A stretch of DNA of 10,826 nt from M2408 sp046303515 (GTDB taxonomy: Bacteria; Bacteroidota; Bacteroidia; Flavobacteriales_D; Crocinitomicaceae), in contig JBKCGI010000105.1 in the NCBI GenBank assembly GCA_046303515.1, positions 1 to 10,826 of the forward strand. The letters run 5' to 3'. A model generated the notes under the pieces. The model had not been told where the DNA came from. It saw only the letters and a list, made by a program, of their open reading frames with translations, and did no database searches. The stretch's first letter is position 1. Every line of letters begins with the position of its first letter. Both the position numbers and the translations under genes were made by a program. Positions 6,456 through 10,826 of the stretch are shown here, piece after piece.

Positions 6456-6489
6456 AAAGGCGCCTTTGCCTATTTGCAAACCGTTGGGT
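6412..6489 (+). other. attC-like recombination site, compact form C (site 6)
   Basis: The left core CTCTAAC (6412-6418) is followed by AC and the arm CAAATAAGCAAAAGCGCC (6421-6438 region). After a loop of about 20 bases comes the arm GGCGCCTTTGCCTATTTG, then CAAACC overlapping the right core GTTGGGT (6483-6489), which fits GTTRRRY exactly. The 18-bp stem has two mismatches. Both are A-C on the top strand but G-T on the bottom strand, so the bottom-strand fold is the more stable, as in true attC sites. At 78 bp this is the most typical attC of the set. It overlaps the 3' end of the membrane-protein gene. Confidence 0.85.
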
Positions 6490-6512
6490 GTCATTGTAAC
6501 AGACCGTAAAAA

Positions 6513-7076
6513 ATGGAGAATTTAATAAAGATTGGAAACCATTACTATGATTTAGAAAGTGAACATTTTTCATTGAAAATGAACGACTCTTTTAAAGATG
6601 TTGAGAATTTATTTGAAATGAAAAAATTCACTCGACTATTATCTGCAAGTTTCTCAGGTTCAGATTTGAATGATGACGGGCTACTTTTACTTTCTAATTT
6701 TATTCTACTTGAAAATTTGAATTTACAAGAAACTCAAATAACAAATGAAGGAATAAAACACCTAAAAAAGCTACCAAATTTAAAATGTCTTAGATTGAAA
6801 GAAAACCCACAACTAACAAATGAGTGTGTCGTTTATTTGAAAGAAATTAAAACTTTGGTTAATTTACATATTCACGAAACCTCAATTAATATGGAAGGCT
6901 TGAAAAAATTGATTGTTTTGCAAAACTTACAGTTCATTGCTCTCGATGTGTTTGAAAATAATTATACATTTGAAGGACTTTCTCAGTTATCAATTGAAAT
7001 TCCAAATTGTGAAATCTTAGCAAAAGGTAGCGGAATGTTTTTGAACGGAAACTTTGAAGGGAAATGGGAATGTTGA
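6513..7076 (+). CDS. Leucine-rich-repeat protein
   Basis: The 187-residue protein contains about five leucine-rich repeats between residues 39 and 162. The clearest units are LENLNLQETQITNEGIKHL (66-84), LKCLRLKENPQLTNECVVYL (90-109) and LVNLHIHETSINMEGLKKL (115-133), with a period of about 24 and the L-x-x-L-x-L pattern. There is no signal peptide or membrane segment, so it is probably cytosolic. Such domains usually bind proteins. No partner is suggested by the neighbours, since it is the only gene of cassette 5. The start at 6513 lies 24 bases after the cassette opening core. I see no strong promoter within the cassette. The stop lies 34 bases before the next left core. Confidence 0.8.
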   Translation: MENLIKIGNHYYDLESEHFSLKMNDSFKDVENLFEMKKFTRLLSASFSGSDLNDDGLLLLSNFILLENLNLQETQITNEGIKHLKKLPNLKCLRLKENPQLTNECVVYLKEIKTLVNLHIHETSINMEGLKKLIVLQNLQFIALDVFENNYTFEGLSQLSIEIPNCEILAKGSGMFLNGNFEGKWEC

Positions 7077-7109
7077 TATTGCAAAAATATAGAAATAAAA
7101 ACAACGAAC

Positions 7110-7240
7110 GCCCAACAGCTTGGCAAAATGGCGGGTTCAGTGCTAAATTGAACATTTGGTTTTCAAATTAACATTAGTGCTAAATTGAAAATAAGTGCTT
7201 CTAAATCAACTACTTCGCTAAGCTGCAAACCGACGTTAGC
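7110..7240 (+). other. attC-like recombination site, form B (site 7, last of the array)
   Basis: The left core GCCCAAC (7110-7116) fits RYYYAAC exactly. One A and the left arm GCTTGGCAAAATGGCGGGTT follow. The right arm AATCAACTACTTCGCTAAGC is less well matched (six transitions and one transversion), and the spacer before the right core GTTAGCG (7234-7240) is longer than in the other sites. The loop repeats TAGTGCTAAATTGAA and is nearly identical to that of site 2, although the two sites close cassettes with unrelated genes. No left core CGCTAAC is seen downstream, so this looks like the array boundary. Confidence 0.8.
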
Positions 7241-7282
7241 GGTCCTTGTAGGTCGCACCTTCAAAAATCTTCAAAAAACAAA

Positions 7283-7642
7283 ATGAAAATTAAAACCCAT
7301 CAAATAAACGAAACGAAAATTGCCGAATTGATTTCGGAAGATTCTCTTATAAACAACATTGAGGAAGGATTAGACCTATTGGGTAACTTATATTACCAAG
7401 ACTTTGATAAAATTATAATGTACGACAAAAATATTACGCCTGCCTTTTTCGACTTAAAAAACGGCATTGCAGGCGAAATACTTCAAAAGTTTTCCAATTA
7501 TCGTGTCCGACTTGCAATTGTTGGCGACTTCTCAAAATACAACAGCAAAAGTTTAAATGATTTTATTTTTGAAAGCAACAAAGGCAAGCATATCAACTTT
7601 GTTACTTCTAGTTTAGAAGCCATAAAAATTCTTTCAAGCTAA
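7283..7642 (+). CDS. DUF4180 domain protein
   Basis: The 119-residue protein matches my memory of the DUF4180 family over its whole length. The diagnostic stretch is FFDLKNGIAGEILQKFSNY (55-73), then VRLAIVGDFS (75-84), SKSLNDFIFESNKGKHI and a short tail ending LEAIKIL. The function of the family is unknown. The fold appears alternating alpha/beta with no catalytic motif I can name and no export signal. It begins 43 bases after the last recombination core. It may be the body of a further cassette that has lost its own site, or the first gene of the flanking chromosome. Nothing in the sequence decides between these. Confidence 0.8.
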   Translation: MKIKTHQINETKIAELISEDSLINNIEEGLDLLGNLYYQDFDKIIMYDKNITPAFFDLKNGIAGEILQKFSNYRVRLAIVGDFSKYNSKSLNDFIFESNKGKHINFVTSSLEAIKILSS

Positions 7643-7768
7643 AATTGCATTTCGCTTTACTCACAATCGCCAAATGGTGGAACCTTAAAAATCAAAACAA
7701 ATCACAAAGTTTACTTTCAAAAGCTAAAAAAAAATGTCTAAATTTAAGCTCATAAATTTTATGAAACT

Positions 7769-8206
7769 ATGGCAAAAACGAAGACAACTTTCACAGGTCA
7801 AAATGTATCCGATTTCATAAACGCTTTCGTCGAAAACGAACAAAAAAAAGGCGATAGTTTTGAACTTGTAAGCTTAATGGAAAAATGGTCAGGATTTGAA
7901 GCTAAAATGTGGGGTCCGTCCATCATTGGTTTTGGCAATTACCACTACAAATATGCCAGTGGTCACGAAGGAGATGCCCCAATAATCGCCTTTTCTCCTC
8001 GTAAAACCGCTCTAACTTTTTATGTTTTTTCAAATACTGAAAAAAGCAAGTTACTGCTCGCTGATCTCGGAAAATTTAAAATGAGTAAGGCCTGTATTTA
8101 TGTCAAAAAACTTAGTGAAATCAATGTTGAGGTACTCAAAGAACTTTGCTTAGATTCGATCAAATACATCAATGAACACCACGAATGTTCATGCAGAACT
8201 AACTAA
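7769..8206 (+). CDS. DUF1801 domain protein (YdhG-like)
   Basis: This is a 145-residue cytosolic protein. The family signature is clear: SLMEKWSGFEAKMWGPSIIGFG, split here as WSGFEAKMWG (40-49) and GFGNYHYKYASGHEGD (54-69), then FSPRKTALTFYV (75-86) and the YVKKLSEINVEVLKEL end (111-126). The biochemical role of DUF1801 proteins is not established. Members share a fold with the N-terminal half of YdeI-type proteins, and the next gene is just such a protein, so the pair may act together. A short cysteine-containing tail (ECSCRTN) is present. The gap to the next gene is 96 bases, with a candidate promoter in it. Confidence 0.85.
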   Translation: MAKTKTTFTGQNVSDFINAFVENEQKKGDSFELVSLMEKWSGFEAKMWGPSIIGFGNYHYKYASGHEGDAPIIAFSPRKTALTFYVFSNTEKSKLLLADLGKFKMSKACIYVKKLSEINVEVLKELCLDSIKYINEHHECSCRTN

Positions 8207-8302
8207 TAGCACACTTTTGATTAAAAGCTAATCACATTATTTAGATAATTAGCAGATTAAAATAAATTTGCTACTTTAGTGTCAAAAAGAAAAGTACTTC
8301 AA

Positions 8303-8944
8303 ATGAATCCAAAAGTTGATGAATATTTAGCCAAAACAAAAAAATGGGGAGCTGAACTCGAACAATTAAGAGCTATTGTTCTTGATTGCGGTTTAATTGA
8401 GGAATTTAAATGGAAACATCCTTGCTATACTTTGAACCAAAAAAACATTGTCATGCTCGGTGAATTTAAAGATTTTTGTATTTTGTCTTTTATTAAAGGT
8501 ACTTTACTTAAAGATGAGTCAAATTTACTAAGCTCAGCAGGAGAAAACACACAATCTGGAAAGTGGATGCGATTTACAAATGTAAAAGATATAATCGCAA
8601 ATGAAGCCATCATAAAAAGCTACATTTTTGAAGCTATAGAAGTTGAAAAAGCTGGATTAAAAATAGAATACAAAGCTGTTGCAGAATATGAAATCCCTGA
8701 AGAATTACAACAAAAAATGGATTCTGACGCGTCATTCAAAACTGCCTTTAATAGTATGACTCCTGGTCGTCAAAAAGGATATTTATTGCATTTTGCCCAA
8801 GCTTCTCAATCCAAAACGAGAATAGCTAGAATTGAAAAATATACCGATCGAATTTTAAATGGAAAAGGAATCACAGATTGTGTTTGTGGTTTATCCAAGC
8901 GCATGCCAAATTGCGATGGTTCACATAAATTTGCGGTAAAATAG
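8303..8944 (+). CDS. YdeI/OmdA-family protein with C-terminal CDGSH iron-sulfur motif
   Basis: The 213-residue protein has three parts. Residues about 10-115 are a DUF1801-like domain (EFKWKHPCYTLNQKNIVML). Residues about 135-190 are the OmdA/YdeI domain (MTPGRQKGYLLHFAQASQSK, then TRIARIEKY). Residues 193-208 (CVCGLSKRMPNCDGSH) fit the CDGSH motif CxCxx(S/T)xxxPxCDG(S/A/T)H perfectly, with Cys193, Cys195, Cys204 and His208 as likely ligands of a [2Fe-2S] cluster. YdeI relatives are linked to stress and bacteriocin resistance, but the mechanism is unknown. An in-frame GTG at 8279 would add eight residues. I prefer the ATG because the likely -7 box TACTTTAG (8272-8279) would put the transcript start after the GTG. 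Confidence 0.85.
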   Translation: MNPKVDEYLAKTKKWGAELEQLRAIVLDCGLIEEFKWKHPCYTLNQKNIVMLGEFKDFCILSFIKGTLLKDESNLLSSAGENTQSGKWMRFTNVKDIIANEAIIKSYIFEAIEVEKAGLKIEYKAVAEYEIPEELQQKMDSDASFKTAFNSMTPGRQKGYLLHFAQASQSKTRIARIEKYTDRILNGKGITDCVCGLSKRMPNCDGSHKFAVK

Positions 8945-8951
8945 AACTTGC

Positions 8952-9320
8952 ATGAAATTCAGATACGCCAGACATACCGATCAATTAGAAAAATTAAGTG
9001 ATTTTTACACCAAAATTCTGGGCTTAGAACTTTTAGGTGACTTCAGAAATCATGCGGGTTACGATGGCATATTTTTAGGAATGGTAAATCAGGATTGGCA
9101 TTTAGAATTTACGCAAACTGAAGAACTTGTAAAGCACACTTTTGATGAAGATGATATTTTGGTTTTTTATCCAGCAAATCAGGTAGAATTTGAATGTATA
9201 ATTTCAAATTTAAAAAAGCACAAAATAGAAATATTAAAAGCAAAAAACCCCTATTGGCTAGAAAATGGGATTTGTTTTGCAGATCCAGATGGGTATAAAA
9301 TTGTGCTTGCTAAATCTTGA
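8952..9320 (+). CDS. VOC-family (glyoxalase/dioxygenase-fold) protein
   Basis: The 122-residue protein has two beta-alpha-beta-beta-beta modules. The first carries ARHTDQLEKLSDFYTKILGL (6-25) and DWHLEFTQ (48-55). The second ends CFADPDGYKIVLAK (108-121). Likely metal ligands are His8 and Glu52. The usual C-terminal Glu after DPDG is Val118 here, so a normal four-ligand metal site is incomplete and enzymatic activity is uncertain. It may be a non-catalytic or differently coordinated member. The ATG lies 7 bases after the YdeI stop, so the two genes are probably co-transcribed. A hairpin starting at the stop codon may end the transcript. Confidence 0.85.
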   Translation: MKFRYARHTDQLEKLSDFYTKILGLELLGDFRNHAGYDGIFLGMVNQDWHLEFTQTEELVKHTFDEDDILVFYPANQVEFECIISNLKKHKIEILKAKNPYWLENGICFADPDGYKIVLAKS

Positions 9321-9356
9321 TTAGAGGTTTATTTTAGGTAGAATGAAATCTCTAAT
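9320..9356 (+). terminator. Possible terminator hairpin after the VOC gene
   Basis: ATTAGAGGTTT (9320-9330) and AAATCTCTAAT (9346-9356) can form an 11-bp stem with one G-U pair and a 15-base loop, starting at the last base of the stop codon. No long U tract follows, so it may be a weak terminator or only stabilise the 3' end. Confidence 0.35.
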
Positions 9357-9361
9357 TAGCT

Positions 9362-9385
9362 GATTTAACCGTTAAAAACATTTTT
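9362..9385 (+). repeat. 24-bp intergenic repeat, copy 1 of 3
   Basis: GATTTAACCGTTAAAAACAT followed by four T. Its core TTTAACCGTTAAA is a 13-base palindrome centred on one C. The copies begin at 9362, 9585 and 9788 (spacings 223 and 203) in a 664-bp region with no gene. It could be a regulator site or the edge of a repeated element. Confidence 0.75.
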
Positions 9386-9469
9386 ATATCTGATTATCAA
9401 TTCTTTATTTTTTGCTCCCTAACTTTCTGCGTCTGCTAGTTTGCTCCTATTGTTTTTTGTTCAATCGCA

Positions 9470-9514
9470 AAAACAAGAGCTTTTCGTCAAGGGACGAACA
9501 AGGCGCTTTGTTTT
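9470..9514. repeat. Imperfect inverted repeat between repeat copies 1 and 2
   Basis: AAAACAAGAGC (9470-9480) pairs with GCGCTTTGTTTT (9503-9514), and inside it TTCGTC (9483-9488) pairs with GACGAA (9493-9498) around the loop AAGG. There are a few bulges. A structured RNA or a palindromic repeat element are both possible. Confidence 0.5.
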
Positions 9515-9584
9515 AAGCGTTTCACATTAAATACAATAGTTCTCAAAGCTATTCGCCTCCGCAAGGGTAGATCTAGAAATAAGC

Positions 9585-9608
9585 GATTTAACCGTTAAAA
9601 ACATTTTT
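9585..9608 (+). repeat. 24-bp intergenic repeat, copy 2 of 3
   Basis: Identical over 24 bases to copy 1 at 9362-9385. The bases that follow (CTAACTGAAAAACAAATACT) resemble those after copy 3, so the repeated unit is longer than 24 bases for these two copies. Confidence 0.75.
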
Positions 9609-9669
9609 CTAACTGAAAAACAAATACTTACAAATAACTGCGCCTTTGAAAGCGGCTAGCTCGACGAAG

Positions 9670-9737
9670 ATTTTTGCCTTTTTTCTTGTAGAATACGTTT
9701 CAAGAAACGTATCCACAAATCAAAAAAGAGCAAAAAG
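9670..9737. repeat. Long imperfect inverted repeat between repeat copies 2 and 3
   Basis: The centre is the perfect repeat ATACGTTTC (9693-9701), AA, GAAACGTAT (9704-9712). The arms continue outward as TTTTTGCCTTTTTTCTTGTA on the left against CACAAATCAAAAAAGAGC and CAAAAA on the right, with small bulges. The whole can fold as a hairpin of about 30 pairs. It occupies the same relative place as the inverted repeat at 9470-9514. Confidence 0.65.
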
Positions 9738-9787
9738 CAAGGCGACTAATAGCTGAAGAAGGGATTTCGCAGCCTCACTCGAGAAAA

Positions 9788-9811
9788 GATTTAACCGTAA
9801 AAAACATTTTT
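9788..9811 (+). repeat. 24-bp intergenic repeat, copy 3 of 3
   Basis: Matches copies 1 and 2 with one change (CCGTA for CCGTT), which breaks the palindromic core. It lies 176 bases before the ATG of the last gene. Between it and that gene I see only AT-rich sequence, a weak TGAGTTTG box near 9891-9898 and a 12-codon open frame at 9925-9963. Confidence 0.7.
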
Positions 9812-9984
9812 CAACCTAAAAATCAAACATTTATGTACAAACCATTTACTAAAGTGTTATTGCAATTGATTTAAAAAATAGATTTTAGCTTGAGTTTGTT
9901 CTAAATTTACTCTTAACAATTTTTATGGAAAATGAACAGATTTTGCATCAAGTTGTAAAGTAATTTAATCTAAAGATTAGGCTT

Positions 9985-10826
9985 ATGAAAAACATTGGAA
10001 TCAACAAACCTTGTTCTGAGAATTGGAATGAGATGTCAAAAAACGAACAAGGCGCCTTTTGTCAGAAATGTGCCAGTCAAGTGCATGATTTTACCAATAA
10101 ATCAAGTTTAGAAATCAAACAAACTTTACTTTCTTTAATAGGTCAGCCAGTTTGTGGAAGAATTACAAGTATCCAAGAAGTCGAACTCAATGAAGATTTT
10201 AATCGCTGGATGAATCGTAAAAACCAACATTCTTTTCAAAGTCAATTACTTTTTGCGCTGCTTATCGTTTTTGGTTTAGGACTTTTTAGTTGTGAGAATC
10301 CGAAAGATGAAAAAAAGATAAAAGAAATTCAAACCTCCGTAGCACGAATTGTTGATGAGCAGATAAATCCTGATTCAACTAGCCTCAATATTAAATCTTC
10401 AGCTCAAGACAGTGTTGTATTTTTAGACCCAGTGATAACAGGCGAAATGAGCTTTGAAGATGAATACAATATTGCTCCTCAAGAAGAGATTCCACTTATT
10501 GATCCAATTACAACTGATAAAAATGATGAATATATTGGAGTCACAATGGGTATGTTTGTCTATAGCAATGATTACAAAAACTTAATTAAGCAAGAAAATG
10601 TTGGTTCAGAAGAGCAAGTAGATGAAAATGGTAACATCGTTCCATCAAGGTTTACGGCTAAAGTTTTTCCTAATCCAGCAAAAGAGCAAACCACTTTTGA
10701 AATCTCAATTCCTGAAAAAGGATTGTTTGAAATCAGTTTATTCGATATGAGTGGAAAAATGATTCAAGTAATTCGAAATGGAGAATTAAATAAAGGCAAA
10801 TTTAGGCAAGAATTGGATTTAATTGA
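9985..10826 (+). CDS. Cys-rich N-terminal domain / TM / T9SS sorting-domain protein (3' partial)
   Basis: The frame is open from the ATG at 9985 to the window end (280 residues seen). Residues 1-60 carry a conserved-looking motif with Cys10, Cys26, Cys29 and Cys57 (KPCSENWNEMSKNEQGAFCQ, then KCASQVHDFTNKS) that may bind a metal. Residues about 85-102 are one hydrophobic segment ending LFSC. A charged, flexible middle follows. From about residue 224 (FTAKVFPNPAKEQTTFEISI, then LFDMSGKMIQ) the sequence fits a type A type IX secretion sorting domain. There is no N-terminal Sec signal, so how the C-terminal part reaches the periplasm is unclear. The internal segment may act as a signal anchor or an unusual lipobox. 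The function is unknown. Confidence 0.75.
   Translation, partial: MKNIGINKPCSENWNEMSKNEQGAFCQKCASQVHDFTNKSSLEIKQTLLSLIGQPVCGRITSIQEVELNEDFNRWMNRKNQHSFQSQLLFALLIVFGLGLFSCENPKDEKKIKEIQTSVARIVDEQINPDSTSLNIKSSAQDSVVFLDPVITGEMSFEDEYNIAPQEEIPLIDPITTDKNDEYIGVTMGMFVYSNDYKNLIKQENVGSEEQVDENGNIVPSRFTAKVFPNPAKEQTTFEISIPEKGLFEISLFDMSGKMIQVIRNGELNKGKFRQELDLI

Larger units (their letters stand above)
92..7240 (+). mobile_element. Integron-like gene-cassette array without a visible integrase (CALIN-type)
   Basis: Seven attC-like sites lie at 92-220, 1919-2050, 2051-2155 (truncated), 4688-4819, 5566-5687, 6412-6489 and 7110-7240. They bound cassettes 215-2044, 2150-4813, 4814-5681, 5682-6483 and 6484-7234, plus a 105-bp remnant at 2045-2149. 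All genes are on the + strand with the site at the 3' end, the standard integron layout. Opening right core against closing left core: GTTATGT/GCATAAC, GTTAGCA/TGCTAAC, GTGAGAG/CTCTAAC, GTTAGAG/CTCTAAC, GTTGGGT/GCCCAAC. Each pair is complementary at 6 or 7 of 7 bases. Pairing the two cores within one site works for only two of six sites. This is the signature of cassettes joined through a circular form. No tyrosine recombinase gene is in the window, so the enzyme, if any, is elsewhere or lost. Confidence 0.8.

Noticed and set aside
7643..7700. CGCTTTAC followed by CGCCAAATGGTGG as a possible decayed left half of a site closing a DUF4180 cassette
   Set aside because: The expected left core is CGCTAAC. 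The match is poor, the hairpin is short, and no right arm or GTT core follows.
8008..8020. CTCTAAC resembling a left recombination core inside the DUF1801 gene
   Set aside because: It lies in conserved coding sequence with no inverted repeat or right core after it, so it is a chance match.
9925..9963. 12-codon open frame (MENEQILHQVVK) just before the last gene
   Set aside because: It is too short to support as a gene and has no clear ribosome binding site. It might be a leader peptide, but nothing in the sequence shows this.
9320..9984. CRISPR array, suggested by regularly spaced repeats of 24 bases
   Set aside because: Only three copies, with spacers of about 180-200 bases that contain inverted repeats, and no cas genes in the window.

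Overview
The window comes from an AT-rich member of the Bacteroidota, most likely a flavobacterium. The evidence is the codon use, the repeated Bacteroidota-type -7 boxes (TAnnTTTG), the lack of strong Shine-Dalgarno sequences, a type IX secretion sorting domain at the right end, and families common in flavobacteria (DUF4180, DUF1801, a YdeI/OmdA protein with a CDGSH tail). No species can be named from the sequence alone.

Positions 92-7240 read as an integron-like gene-cassette array with no integrase in view (a CALIN-type cluster). Six complete attC-like sites and one truncated site lie between unrelated genes, all genes on the + strand. Each complete site has a left core ending in AAC, a long imperfect inverted repeat, and a right core beginning GTT. 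The variable bases of the left core closing each cassette are complementary to the right core opening the same cassette (five of five, at least 6 of 7 bases), as expected if each segment once existed as a circle. The cassettes carry: (1) a secreted CBM20-like/esterase protein, 215-2044; (2) a three-gene SDR, NAD(P)-binding and AraC operon, 2150-4813; (3) a HigBA-type toxin-antitoxin pair, 4814-5681; (4) a three-TM protein with a TPR, 5682-6483; (5) a leucine-rich-repeat protein, 6484-7234. A 105-bp remnant with a truncated site lies at 2045-2149. The sites fall into three forms: A (CGCCTAGGCG palindrome plus an embedded -7 promoter box), B (repeated GTGCTAAA motifs in the loop) and C (a compact 78-bp hairpin).

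From about 7241 the window looks like ordinary chromosome: DUF4180, DUF1801, YdeI/OmdA-CDGSH and VOC-fold genes, the last two probably co-transcribed. A 664-bp intergenic region (9321-9984) follows, with three copies of a 24-bp repeat separated by units that each contain a long imperfect inverted repeat. The window ends inside a gene that combines an N-terminal four-cysteine domain, one membrane segment and a T9SS sorting domain. The stretch 1912-2287 holds one complete and one truncated recombination site plus the operon promoter.
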